A stretch of DNA of 64,000 bases from Chitinophagaceae bacterium (GCA_017307755.1 JAFKGQ010000004.1:62001-126000); one strand, 5' to 3'; shown: positions 35,847-44,554, counted from the stretch's first letter. A program made the numbers and translations. The notes: generated by a model from the letters alone, not told the origin.

Positions 35847-37186
35847 TGATCCGTAGATTTTATAAATCCCTTTTCTTTTCCCGCCGCTGGTACTGGCTAT
35901 GGGTGGGCGTGATCCTGTTTTTTGTATTGGCCTACTGGGTACCCCTGCTCTTTGTGGCGGCCCAACTGGCGGCCCTTTTCCTTGTCGTCGCCAGCATGCT
36001 GGATTATATCGTGCTCTTTTCCCGGAAAGACCCCGTCAACGCTGTACGCGAAATGGGGGAACGGTTCAGCAATGGCGACCAGAATCCCGTGAAACTGGTG
36101 GTGACCAACCGGTATCCATTCCGGATCACTTACCGTATCATCGACGAGTTGCCGGATCAGTTCCAGCGAAGGGATTTCCGGCTGGATGGAGGATTGAAGC
36201 CGGAAGAAACCAGGACACTGACCTATGAGTTGCGGCCTGTGGAGCGGGGTGAGTATGTTTTTCACGACATCAATATATTTATCAAAAGCCCTTTTGGATT
36301 GCTGGTGAGACGTAAGACCCTTCCGTCGGAAAAGATGATAAGGGTGCTGCCTTCTTTTTTCCCTTTGCGCCAATATGAACTGAAAGCTTATGCAAGCAAC
36401 CTGGCGGAAAGCGGCAATAAAAGGATGCGTAAGCTGGGGCAGAGTCTTGAGTTCGAGCAGATAAAGGAGTATGTTATGGGGGACGATATCCGTAGCCTCA
36501 ATTGGAAAGCCACTGCCCGTAAAGGAGGGCAGCTGATGGTAAATAACTATACGGATGAGAAGAGCCAGCAGGTGTACTGTGTCATCGACAAAGGACGCAT
36601 CATGAAAATGCCCTTCGAAGGCATGAGCCTTTTGGACTATGCGATCAATGCCACCCTGATCCTGTCCCGGGTAGCCCTTATCAGGCAGGATAAGGCGGGA
36701 CTGGTGACCTTTTCCGATCAGATCGGAACTTTTTTGCCTGCCGGGAGAAAGGCGCTGCAGATGAATAATATACTGGAAATATTATACAATCAGCAGACCA
36801 GGTTCCTGGAGACAGACTATGAAAGGCTGCATGCGCTTATCCGTACCCGTATTACACAAAGGAGTCTCATCGTACTGTTCACCAACTTTGAATCTCTCTC
36901 GGGGCTCCAGCGGCAGCTGCCTTATATGCGAGGTATCGCAAAGAACCATTTATTGCTGGTGGTGTTTTTTGAGAATACAGGGTTGCAGCAGGTACGTGAG
37001 GCCGGGGTCAGGGACATTGAAGGGTTGTATATAAAGACCATTGCCGAGAAGTTCGCTTATGAAAAGAGACTTATCGTCAAAGAGCTGAACAAGCATGGCA
37101 TCCTGACCATTCTTACGGCACCGGAGCATCTTACGGTACAGGCGGTGAATAAATACCTGGAAATAAAGGCCCGGCTGGCCATTTAG
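35846..37186 (+). CDS. DUF58 domain protein
   Basis: A 446-aa protein with two N-terminal TM segments (WYWLWVGVILFFVLAYWVPLLF, quoted in part as VGVILFFVLAYWV, then LAALFLVVASMLDYIVLF). A beta-rich region follows, then the DUF58 signature VMGDDIRSLNWKATARKGG, with VNNYTDEKSQQVYCVIDKGR after it. The C-terminal half looks like a vWA-type fold. The TTG at 35843 would add one residue; ATG at 35846 is chosen. It is the last gene of the SpoIIM-DUF4129-DUF4350-MoxR-DUF58 operon, and its ATG shares an A with the previous TGA stop. A role with MoxR in envelope or stress functions is plausible but unproven. Confidence 0.9.
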   Translation: MIRRFYKSLFFSRRWYWLWVGVILFFVLAYWVPLLFVAAQLAALFLVVASMLDYIVLFSRKDPVNAVREMGERFSNGDQNPVKLVVTNRYPFRITYRIIDELPDQFQRRDFRLDGGLKPEETRTLTYELRPVERGEYVFHDINIFIKSPFGLLVRRKTLPSEKMIRVLPSFFPLRQYELKAYASNLAESGNKRMRKLGQSLEFEQIKEYVMGDDIRSLNWKATARKGGQLMVNNYTDEKSQQVYCVIDKGRIMKMPFEGMSLLDYAINATLILSRVALIRQDKAGLVTFSDQIGTFLPAGRKALQMNNILEILYNQQTRFLETDYERLHALIRTRITQRSLIVLFTNFESLSGLQRQLPYMRGIAKNHLLLVVFFENTGLQQVREAGVRDIEGLYIKTIAEKFAYEKRLIVKELNKHGILTILTAPEHLTVQAVNKYLEIKARLAI

Positions 37187-37202
37187 GTTTTCTGCCATGG
37201 CG

Positions 37203-37210
37203 TACCTTTG
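37203..37210 (+). promoter_or_regulatory. truB promoter -7 element (TACCTTTG) with possible leaderless start
   Basis: The element ends 6 bases before the A of the truB ATG (37216). In the SRP RNA gene of this window the same element (TACCTTCG, ending 43651) is also 6 bases from the inferred RNA 5' end (43657). By that spacing truB mRNA would begin at its ATG. Confidence 0.55.
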
Positions 37211-37215
37211 CGGCA

Positions 37216-37929
37216 ATGCAACAGAACAATACGGACAATAACCCTTTTGCCGAGGGCCGCGCGCTGCTGATCGACAAACCGCTGCATTGGACCAGCTTTG
37301 ATGTAGTGAGGAAGATAAGAGGCATGGTAAAGACCAAAAAGGTCGGTCATGCCGGCACCCTCGACCCGCTGGCCACGGGACTGCTCATTGTTTGTACGGG
37401 GAAATATACCAAAAGGATCAACGAATACATGGCGCAGGAGAAGGAATATACCGGGGCCGTCACTCTGGGGGCTACCACGCCCACCTTCGATCTGGAAAGC
37501 GATCCGGAAAATTTTAAGGACTACTCGGGCGTCACGCCGGCGGCGTTGGAACAGGCGGTTAAAAAGTTTACCGGTCCGATACAACAGGTGCCGCCTATTC
37601 ATTCTGCTATCAAAAAGGATGGGAAAAGGGTATACGAGCTGGCGCGAAAGGGCAGGGAGGTAAAGCTGGATCCCCGGCCTGTGGTGATCCATGAACTGGA
37701 GGTCACGGGCTTCAGCCTGCCTGTCGTAAGCTTCCGGGTGGTCTGTTCAACAGGGACGTATATTCGTAGTCTTGCCAATGATCTGGGGGAGGCCCTGGGT
37801 TGCGGAGGGTATCTCAGCAGTCTTTGCCGTACGCGGATCGGTGGATTTCGCCTGGAGCAAGCCATGAATATGGAGGAGGCGGGGAGATATATCCGGGGAA
37901 TACTGGGAGTGGAAAGTCAGAACGGGTAG
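37216..37929 (+). CDS. truB: tRNA pseudouridine(55) synthase TruB
   Basis: A 237-aa TruB that makes pseudouridine 55 in the T loop of tRNA. Landmarks are LLIDKPLHWTSFDVVRKIRG at the N-terminus, KVGHAGTLDPLATGLLIV with the catalytic Asp, KEYTGAVTLGATTPTFDLE, and PPIHSAIKKDGKRVYELAR. The C-terminal CSTGTYIRSLANDLGEALGCGGYL (in part) is conserved. The last 13 bp overlap the 3' end of the convergent tamL-like gene. Its promoter lies immediately before the ATG. Confidence 0.95.
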   Translation: MQQNNTDNNPFAEGRALLIDKPLHWTSFDVVRKIRGMVKTKKVGHAGTLDPLATGLLIVCTGKYTKRINEYMAQEKEYTGAVTLGATTPTFDLESDPENFKDYSGVTPAALEQAVKKFTGPIQQVPPIHSAIKKDGKRVYELARKGREVKLDPRPVVIHELEVTGFSLPVVSFRVVCSTGTYIRSLANDLGEALGCGGYLSSLCRTRIGGFRLEQAMNMEEAGRYIRGILGVESQNG

Positions 37930-40274
37930 TTGATACCCAGCTGGAACTGTCCGTCGCCGAGCCGCATTTTATAGAACCATTTTTCGCTGTTCTCCAGTCG
38001 CTGAGGGTCCTTTAACTTATAGGCCCAGTCGAATCGTATGAGAAAATAATCGAAGTCCAGCCGGAGGCCTGTACCTCCATCCACGGCCAGCTCCTTATAA
38101 AAGCGATCGAATTTGAAGTCGCTGCCTCTGTCCTTTCCATAAAGGCTGTCGCTGAGATGTCTGTTCCATATATTGCCCGCATCCATATACAGGGCGCTTT
38201 TCAGCTTGACGCCGAAGATGGTGCCCAGGGGGAAGCGGTATTCGATGTTACCTTCTAATTGTACATCTCCGAACCGGTCGAGCTTGCCCTTTCCAGCCGT
38301 ATCATAATAGGGAGAGGAACCCAAACCCAGCTGACGGATCTGCCAGCCCCGCATGCTGTTGGGACCACCGCCAAAAAAGGCTTTATAGAAAGGCAGGGTT
38401 TCCTCTGTTCCTTTTCCTTCCTTACCATAGGCCCACCCTGCCCCTGCATAGGCCCGCATGGCCAGCTGGCTGCGTTTAAAGTCGATGTGGTGGGCGAATT
38501 CAATATCCGCCTTGATAAAGCGCCAGAGATCCCCCTCGTCTATTTCCCTGATCAGCCCCAGCAGAGCCCCGCTTTCTTCCAGGCTGATACGCAGCAGGTT
38601 CGTATGAATACCGATCTTCCGTCTGCTGTTGTAGATGAACTGAGAGCCCACTACCAGCCCACTGCGGAAGGCCAGGCTCAGGGAAGGGTTATTATTCAGG
38701 TATTTCTGGAAACTGTCCGTTTTGAACAGCTTGGTATATTCGATGTTCACCGGGTTCCATACAAAGGAATGATTGCCCCTGGTCCATTGATAGCCCCAGG
38801 AGGCATTAAAGGACTGTACGGTAAAGAATTGTCGTCTGTCCGTATAAGAGGCGTTGAGATTGAGCACGGAGCGCAGACTGTCCAGCCGTCTTTCATTCCG
38901 TGCTATCTTCCGGACGATAAAGCGTGGTGCGATCAGCCGGGGAAAAGAGATGGTGTGCGCGATGCTGGCCTGCGTGGTCTGGATAAAATCATTGCCTAGT
39001 TCTACACCGGCTCTTAAGGTGGTATTGGAAAGCACGGATTGACGAAAGGAATTGCGGTTGAGCAACCCCAGGTTGGCGCCTACCCCAAAGAGATTGCCTA
39101 CGGTGATGATGTCCGCGGTATTACGGCTGGCTTCCACTCCGACGTCCAGCTTATATTTTTTATTGGGATACAGCCGCAGGTCGACGTCCAGAAGAGAGTC
39201 GGCCATACCGGAAGGGGTAAAGCTGATGGCCGCCTGTTGCCAGGCTCCCATCTGGCCAAACCGGTTGATGGTGCGGTCATAATTTGTTTTTCTGTACAGG
39301 CGTGTCGGCCGCAGATATATATTGTTGGTAATAAAAGAGGGTTTGAATTTGTCGGTACGTGAGATGAGGGTAAAGCCCCTGGTCGTAGAGGTGTCGGTGG
39401 TGCTGAAGGCAACGGTATCTTCCAGGATAGGGAGGTCCGGATAGACAGTGACATGCCCGATGTAATATTTTTCTATATGGGTGGGATCTTTGACAGGGCG
39501 TTGCTCTACTACGACATTGACGGTGGGGTGCTCCCTTTTTTTACGCAGCTCTTCCAGCAGGGCTGCCTGCTGGAAAGGGTCCAGGGTGGGATCGATAAGT
39601 CCTGCCACCACGGTGTCCTTGATGATGACCAGGTCTTCTTTTGTGAATCTATAGTAGCCGCTGTCCTGAAATAGCGCCACCAGCCTGTCCAGCTCGTCGG
39701 AGAGGTTCTTGTTGGAATAGGGCTGACCTTTCCAGAGAACGGACCCTCCCTTGTTTCGCAGGGCCATTGCCTGCAGCGCAGGTGTGTGCAAATCAAAGCC
39801 GATGGAATCCAGCCGCAGTTGTTTTCCCGGCCAGACGGTGAATTCGATGGTTACACGATACTGGTCCTTTATGCGATCGTGTTTGAGGACTGTGTCGGTG
39901 TATATGGTGTCTTTTATCACCGGCGTGTAATAACCGGATGCATTCAGGAGGGCGACCATGTAGCCGATGGAACGGCGCACATTGGCCGAATCATAGACAG
40001 GGGGACCCACTAGTTTTTTATAGACGCCGGCGATAGAAGTCTCCTGGATACGGAGGCTGTCATCCAACTGGTTTGCCAGGCGCAGGGAGAGGTCCTTTTT
40101 TTCGCTGCCAGGGATGTCACCTTGTACTTTTATCTTTGTGCTGAAGACAAAGGGTTTCCCATACTGGTAGCCGGAGACATGATGGAACCCGGAACAGGAC
40201 CATAGGAAAAGGGCCGCCGACAATACAAATACTGGGTAAAGGATGGATACACTAACTTGCCGGCGGTTTAGCAT
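37917..40274 (-). CDS. Lipidated BamA/TamA-like outer-membrane protein (TamL type)
   Basis: A 785-aa Omp85-family protein. The N-terminus LSAALFLWSC has a lipobox-like end (LWSC), so it appears to be a lipoprotein, as in the TamL proteins of Bacteroidota. The periplasmic half (about 40-400) would contain POTRA domains: KIKVQGDIPGSEKKDL, YTPVIKDT, VNVVVEQRPVKDPTHIEKYYIGHVTV. The barrel half ends with QFQLGINYPF. The lid-loop motif is GGPNSMRGWQIRQLG, matching the conserved RG(F/Y/W) of Omp85 proteins. The role would be outer-membrane protein or envelope biogenesis. TamB is not in the window. It is divergent from the SpoU gene (54 bp apart). Confidence 0.87.
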   Translation of the reverse strand: MLNRRQVSVSILYPVFVLSAALFLWSCSGFHHVSGYQYGKPFVFSTKIKVQGDIPGSEKKDLSLRLANQLDDSLRIQETSIAGVYKKLVGPPVYDSANVRRSIGYMVALLNASGYYTPVIKDTIYTDTVLKHDRIKDQYRVTIEFTVWPGKQLRLDSIGFDLHTPALQAMALRNKGGSVLWKGQPYSNKNLSDELDRLVALFQDSGYYRFTKEDLVIIKDTVVAGLIDPTLDPFQQAALLEELRKKREHPTVNVVVEQRPVKDPTHIEKYYIGHVTVYPDLPILEDTVAFSTTDTSTTRGFTLISRTDKFKPSFITNNIYLRPTRLYRKTNYDRTINRFGQMGAWQQAAISFTPSGMADSLLDVDLRLYPNKKYKLDVGVEASRNTADIITVGNLFGVGANLGLLNRNSFRQSVLSNTTLRAGVELGNDFIQTTQASIAHTISFPRLIAPRFIVRKIARNERRLDSLRSVLNLNASYTDRRQFFTVQSFNASWGYQWTRGNHSFVWNPVNIEYTKLFKTDSFQKYLNNNPSLSLAFRSGLVVGSQFIYNSRRKIGIHTNLLRISLEESGALLGLIREIDEGDLWRFIKADIEFAHHIDFKRSQLAMRAYAGAGWAYGKEGKGTEETLPFYKAFFGGGPNSMRGWQIRQLGLGSSPYYDTAGKGKLDRFGDVQLEGNIEYRFPLGTIFGVKLKSALYMDAGNIWNRHLSDSLYGKDRGSDFKFDRFYKELAVDGGTGLRLDFDYFLIRFDWAYKLKDPQRLENSEKWFYKMRLGDGQFQLGINYPF

Positions 40275-40328
40275 AAAGAAATATAACGGACCCGGTGTCG
40301 GGTGAACTTTTGTATATAAACGAAATCA

Positions 40329-41051
40329 ATGCTGATAAAATCGCAGGTCAAATATATTCAAAGTTTAGGCCAGAAAAAATTTCGGGATCAGGAGGGGGTT
40401 TTTGTCGTTGAGGGCCCAAAGATGGTGAAGGAGCTGTTGGCGGCGCCCAACCTGGAGTTGTTATACCTGATCGGCGTTGCCGCTTTCCGGGAAACCGGCA
40501 TCCCTTTTATAGAAGTAAAGGAGAGTGAGTTGGAGCGGCTGTCTTCCTTGTCGACCCCCAACCAGGTATTGGCCGTATTCAGGAAGCCTGTTTTTACGGC
40601 AGCCCGTTTTGATGACCGGGTCACCCTGGTGTTGGATGGTATCCAGGACCCCGGCAATCTGGGTACCATCGTCCGTATTGCGGACTGGTTTGGCATCAGC
40701 CAGGTGGTTTGTTCCAGCGATAGCGCCGATGTCTTCAGCCCTAAGGCCACTCAATCCACGATGGGCAGCATCAGCCGCGTACATGTGATGTATGAAGAGC
40801 CCGTGGCGTTGATGAGCGGGTATCCACGCCTGCCGGTGTATGCAACCGTACTGGAAGGAAAAAGTGTCTATGAGCAGGGGCGGGTCACCAGCGGATGGGT
40901 TGTCGTCGGGAATGAGTCGAAGGGCATCCGTGAACAGCTTTTGCAGCGAGCCACACACCCTATCACCATTCCCCGTATCGGGCAGGCCGAATCCCTGAAC
41001 GCGGCTGTGGCGACGGGTATCATCCTGTCGCATTTGACAGCCGGACGCTAA
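40329..41051 (+). CDS. TrmH/SpoU-family RNA 2'-O-methyltransferase
   Basis: A 240-aa SPOUT enzyme that methylates ribose of rRNA or tRNA with S-adenosylmethionine. The N-terminal substrate-binding domain (IQSLGQKKFRDQEGVFVVEG, about residues 10-100) is followed by the knotted domain with motif 1 DPGNLGTIVRIADW, motif 2 VVVGNESKGI and motif 3 IPRIGQAESLNAAVATGI. The exact nucleotide is unknown. Its stop overlaps the stop of the convergent permease gene (CTAA at 41048-41051). Confidence 0.92.
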   Translation: MLIKSQVKYIQSLGQKKFRDQEGVFVVEGPKMVKELLAAPNLELLYLIGVAAFRETGIPFIEVKESELERLSSLSTPNQVLAVFRKPVFTAARFDDRVTLVLDGIQDPGNLGTIVRIADWFGISQVVCSSDSADVFSPKATQSTMGSISRVHVMYEEPVALMSGYPRLPVYATVLEGKSVYEQGRVTSGWVVVGNESKGIREQLLQRATHPITIPRIGQAESLNAAVATGIILSHLTAGR

Positions 41052-42277
41052 CGGAACTGTATGGCCCTGGCCGGCTGCATCCTTCTGACCACCAGGGTAG
41101 GGATCATCAATATGAGAAAACAGATGAGAAAGGTACCGGCATTTACCAGTACGACATGCCACCATTCCAGCTTTACCACGGCTTTTGAGATAAAATAAGC
41201 GTCTTCCGGCAGCTTGATAAAGCCATACTTATCCTGCAGCCAGCAGATGAGCAGTCCAAAAGCATTGCCGATGACCATTCCGAAAAGGGTTATGATCGCA
41301 CCCTGGTAGAGGAATATTTGCTGGACCTGGAAGGTAGGGGCCCCGACAGCTTTCAGGATCCCGATCATCCTTGTACGCTCCAGCACCAGGATGATCAGAC
41401 AGGTGACGAGATTGAGGGTGGCGATGACGATCATGATGATCAGGACGATAAGAATAGTATTGTCCTGCAGGTTCAGCCAGTCGAAGATATTGGGATATAG
41501 TTCTTCTATGCTGCGGCTGCTCCATGTCTGGGGCAATTGATCATAGATGACGGAATTCACGGTGTCGGCCTTGCGATAATCATTCACAAAGACCTCATAC
41601 CCCCCGATCTGATCGGGCCCCCAGTTATTCAGCCGCTGGATCAGCCGGAGATCGCCGATGGCGATGAGCATATCATAGTCCTCGATGCCTATCTTGAATA
41701 TCCCGGCTACGGAGAGTGACCTGACCCTGGGCGCGCCCTCCTGTTGGATGAAATAGATCAGCACTTTATCGCCTACTTTCAGCTTCAGATGACTTGCCAT
41801 GGGTTCGGAGATATTGATCTCGCTGCTGTACCCGCTGTCGGGAAAATGGATCCAACGTCCTTTTCTCAGGAAGCCGTCCATATGACTGAAGTCGTAGCCT
41901 TTCTCCACGCCTTTCAGCAGGATGCCTTCGATACCTTCGCTGCTGCGAAGGACGGCATTTTTTGTCGCATAGGCCCCGATGCTTTGGACATCTTTGTTGT
42001 GGCGCAGGACCCGCCATACTGTATCGTTAGCGGATATGGGCAGCTCTTCGGCAATGGCGGCCCGGTTGGGGGTGGCATATTGTACGTGTATATGGCCCCA
42101 GAGGCTGAAAACCTTTTGCGCGATGGTGTATTGGAAGCCTTTTGTAAAAGCCAGGGTCAGCAGCATGGCCGCCACGCTGATGGCGGTAGCCGTAATTGCC
42201 AGCCGGATAATAAATCGGGAAAAAGATCGCTCCCGGTTGAAGGCCACGCGCCGGGCGATAAATGCTGCTACATTCAA
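41048..42277 (-). CDS. ABC transporter permease, FtsX/LolC type
   Basis: About 409 aa. The frame runs upstream to 42394, but it then overlaps the start of the divergent plug gene. The TTG at 42277 (MNVAAFIARRVAFNRERSFS) fits the family N-terminus and is chosen, with uncertainty. TM1 is IRLAITATAISVAAMLL. A MacB-like periplasmic domain of about 200 residues follows, with SEGIEGILLKGVEKGYDFSH (in part). The FtsX block has three TMs: ILIVLIIMIVIATLNLV, GAIITLFGMVIGNAFGLL and VVLVNAGTFLICFLILM. LolC/E-type permeases move lipoproteins from the inner membrane; the cognate ATPase is not in the window. Confidence 0.85.
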   Translation of the reverse strand: MNVAAFIARRVAFNRERSFSRFIIRLAITATAISVAAMLLTLAFTKGFQYTIAQKVFSLWGHIHVQYATPNRAAIAEELPISANDTVWRVLRHNKDVQSIGAYATKNAVLRSSEGIEGILLKGVEKGYDFSHMDGFLRKGRWIHFPDSGYSSEINISEPMASHLKLKVGDKVLIYFIQQEGAPRVRSLSVAGIFKIGIEDYDMLIAIGDLRLIQRLNNWGPDQIGGYEVFVNDYRKADTVNSVIYDQLPQTWSSRSIEELYPNIFDWLNLQDNTILIVLIIMIVIATLNLVTCLIILVLERTRMIGILKAVGAPTFQVQQIFLYQGAIITLFGMVIGNAFGLLICWLQDKYGFIKLPEDAYFISKAVVKLEWWHVVLVNAGTFLICFLILMIPTLVVRRMQPARAIQFR

Positions 42278-42350
42278 ACAGTATGCTTTAGTGGTCAAAA
42301 CTAAAAGTTTTTTCCATTTTTGTGCTACATTGTCATGCAATTCTTTTCCC

Positions 42351-43628
42351 ATGAAGCACCTTCTCTTGTTTTTTTTCGCCGAAGTGATCGTCATCGCTGC
42401 AATGGCCCAGACGCCTGACTCGACCTATGTGTCTAATATCAGAACGCCACAGCTTTATCAGGCGGGCAATCAGCTGGGGTATCCTATTTTGCAATTGAAC
42501 AGTAATGATCAGCTGGAACTTCATTTTGACGACCTGGACGCAGACGTAAAGAATTATTATTACACCTATCAGCTGTGTAATGCCGACTGGACCCCTGCTG
42601 TCGTAAGCATATTCGATTACATCAGGGGGTTTGGACAGATGCGTATAGCCAATTATCAGTATTCGTCCGTAGCGCTGACCCGTTATACCCATTATCAGGC
42701 GTTGCTGCCGGAGCCGAATTGTCTGCCCATTCATACCGGGAATTACCTGCTCAAGGTTTTTCTGGATGCGGATACTTCCAAACTGGTGTTCACCCGCCGT
42801 ATGCTGGTGGTGGACAAGAAAGTGGCAGGAGGGGCGCAGTTGCTGCAACCGTTGAACTTTGACATTGCACGTACGCATCAACGCATGCTGTTCAAGCTGA
42901 ATGTCGTCAATGTAAATCCCACCAATGCTCTGGACCAGATAAAGGTGGTGATCCTGCAAAACCTCCGTTGGGACAATGCTATCAGGGACATTAAACCCAC
43001 TTTTGTGGTGAACAATACGCTGGAGTACAACAGCACGAGTGACGAAATCGTATTTCCCGGAGGGAGTGAATGGCGGTGGGTGGACCTGCAAAGCTTCCGT
43101 TACCAAAGTGACAGGATACAGAGCGTGAACTATGGCAAGACGGCCACCGAAGTATTTCTACGGCTTGACGGGGACCGCAGCCGGCAGCCTTATTTGTTCT
43201 ATAAGGATTATGACGGCGCCTATTTCACACAGACGACGGAGAGCATCAACCCGTATTTCCAGACGGATTATGCCACTGTCCATTTTTATTTTGTCCCGCC
43301 GGATCATTCTCCCTGGCCGGACAAGGATATATATGTGATGGGGTGGTTTACAGGCGGGGGGCTCAATGATTCCACCCGGATGGAGTTTAATGCGGAGAAA
43401 GGGCGGTATGAAAGGTCTTTTCTGTTAAAACAGGGATTCTATAATTATGCATATGTCACGGTGGACAAGACGGACCCCGGGCGCAGACCGTCCTTTGAAT
43501 TTACGGAAGGGAACCATATAGAAACAGAGAATGCGTATACCATCCTCGTCTATTACAGAGCCCTGGGCGCGAGGGCCGATGAACTGGTGGGGCTTTTAAA
43601 TACCAGCAGTCTCAATACTTTTCGTTGA
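42351..43628 (+). CDS. Type IX secretion system plug protein (DUF5103)
   Basis: A 425-aa exported protein with signal peptide (MKHLLLFFFAEVIVIAAMAQ). It matches the DUF5103 family, whose members were identified in Flavobacterium as the plug of the T9SS outer-membrane channel (knowledge of the family, not shown here). Visible blocks are IRTPQLYQAGNQLGYPILQL, YYTYQLCNADWTP, NYQYSSVALTRYTHYQ and DKDIYVMGWFTGGGLNDSTR. The frame begins far upstream at a non-ATG codon; the ATG at 42351 is used because the signal peptide starts there. It is divergent from the FtsX permease. Confidence 0.9.
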   Translation: MKHLLLFFFAEVIVIAAMAQTPDSTYVSNIRTPQLYQAGNQLGYPILQLNSNDQLELHFDDLDADVKNYYYTYQLCNADWTPAVVSIFDYIRGFGQMRIANYQYSSVALTRYTHYQALLPEPNCLPIHTGNYLLKVFLDADTSKLVFTRRMLVVDKKVAGGAQLLQPLNFDIARTHQRMLFKLNVVNVNPTNALDQIKVVILQNLRWDNAIRDIKPTFVVNNTLEYNSTSDEIVFPGGSEWRWVDLQSFRYQSDRIQSVNYGKTATEVFLRLDGDRSRQPYLFYKDYDGAYFTQTTESINPYFQTDYATVHFYFVPPDHSPWPDKDIYVMGWFTGGGLNDSTRMEFNAEKGRYERSFLLKQGFYNYAYVTVDKTDPGRRPSFEFTEGNHIETENAYTILVYYRALGARADELVGLLNTSSLNTFR

Positions 43629-43643
43629 TTTGAAAATTATTCT

Positions 43644-43651
43644 TACCTTCG
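43644..43651 (+). promoter_or_regulatory. SRP RNA promoter -7 element (TACCTTCG)
   Basis: One mismatch to TAnnTTTG; a TTG at 43625-43627 lies 16 bp upstream and fits the -33 element. The promoter overlaps the end of the DUF5103 gene. Confidence 0.55.
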
Positions 43652-43656
43652 TGACC

Positions 43657-43751
43657 GGCAAGTCTTATACGACCAGCTCCCGCTGAACCCCCCCAGGGCC
43701 GGAAGGCAGCAAGGGTAAGTGGTCGCAGCGGTGCGATGTAAGTAACTTGCC
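43657..43751 (+). ncRNA. ffs: Signal recognition particle RNA (small bacterial type)
   Basis: About 95 nt. The 5' GGCAAGT pairs with the 3' ACTTGCC, closing the rod. The apical domain IV contains CCCAGGGCCGGAAGGCAGCA, with the GGAA tetraloop in CCGGAAGG and the conserved asymmetric loop bases CAGG and AGCA that bind Ffh. A run of seven T (43752-43758) ends transcription. In the cell it forms SRP with Ffh and targets nascent membrane proteins to the translocon. The ends are inferred from base pairing and may be off by a base or two. Confidence 0.9.
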
Positions 43752-43761
43752 TTTTTTTATT

Positions 43762-43850
43762 GGTGAACCACAGGTTCGCCGGCCGAAGGCCCATCATAAG
43801 ACGTGCGACGGGGATGGGGTAAATTTCGGAGAAAACCATACCCGGCGCAC
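43762..43850 (+). repeat. Three-hairpin repeat, copy B (leader of the aldolase gene)
   Basis: Hairpin 1: GGTGAACC-ACA-GGTTCGCC (43762-43780, one G-U pair). Hairpin 2: GGCC-GAA-GGCC (43781-43791). Spacer: CATCATAAGAC. Hairpin 3: GTGCG-A-CGGG (43803-43812) with CCCG-G-CGCAC (43841-43850), enclosing ATGG/CCAT. A further small hairpin GTGGAC/GTCCAC follows (43855-43871). It lies between the SRP RNA terminator and the aldolase ATG (43901). Compared with copy A, stem 1 and stem 3 change on both strands while pairing is kept. Confidence 0.75.
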
Positions 43851-43900
43851 AAACGTGGACGATCTGTCCACTCCTCCGATAAAAAGATAAATTTAATACC

Positions 43901-44554
43901 ATGAAATTTTTCATCGACACCGCCGACCTGGCGCAGATCAAAGAAGCAAACGACTTAGGCATTTTAGACGGGGTAACCACCAATCCTTCCCTGATGGCCA
44001 AAGTGGGCATCAAGGGTGATGAAGCCGTTACCAACCATTATAGGACGATCGCGGAACTGGTGGACGGAGATGTAAGCGCGGAAGTGGTGTCCACGACGTT
44101 CAATGAGATCGTAGAAGAAGGGAAAAAGCTTCATGCCATTCACCCCAATATCGTAGTAAAAGTACCTATGATCAAGGATGGCATAAAGGCGTTAAAATGG
44201 TTTTCCGACAACGGTATCAAGACTAATTGCACCCTGGTCTTCTCTGCCGGTCAGGCAATCCTGGCTGCCAAGGCCGGCGCCAATTATGTGTCTCCCTTCA
44301 TCGGGCGCATCGACGACAGCAACTGGGATGGAGTAGAGTTGATCGCGCAGATCGCGCAGATCTATTCTGTACAAGGATATGAGACGGAGATCCTGGCTGC
44401 CTCCATCCGTAGCCCCCTTCATATCGTAAAATGCGCTGAAGCGGGAGCCGACGTAGTCACTTCTCCGCTGGAGCCTATTTTGGGGTTGTTGAAACATCCG
44501 CTGACAGACATCGGTCTGGCCAAGTTCCTGGCTGATGCGAAGTCTTTCAAATAA
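43901..44554 (+). CDS. Transaldolase-like fructose-6-phosphate aldolase (TalC/MipB type)
   Basis: A 217-aa class I aldolase of the short transaldolase subfamily, either fructose-6-phosphate aldolase (dihydroxyacetone + glyceraldehyde 3-phosphate) or a small transaldolase of the pentose phosphate pathway. It begins MKFFIDTADLAQIKEANDLG with GVTTNPSLM. The Schiff-base Lys is in VKVPMIKDGIKALKWF, followed by NCTLVFSAGQAILAAKAGA and YVSPFIGRIDD. Length of 214-220 aa is typical. Its 5' leader carries repeat copy B and starts right after the SRP RNA gene. Confidence 0.93.
   Translation: MKFFIDTADLAQIKEANDLGILDGVTTNPSLMAKVGIKGDEAVTNHYRTIAELVDGDVSAEVVSTTFNEIVEEGKKLHAIHPNIVVKVPMIKDGIKALKWFSDNGIKTNCTLVFSAGQAILAAKAGANYVSPFIGRIDDSNWDGVELIAQIAQIYSVQGYETEILAASIRSPLHIVKCAEAGADVVTSPLEPILGLLKHPLTDIGLAKFLADAKSFK

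Noticed and set aside
42278..42394. N-terminal extension of the FtsX permease
   Set aside because: It would overlap the start of the divergent plug gene and does not match the family N-terminus.
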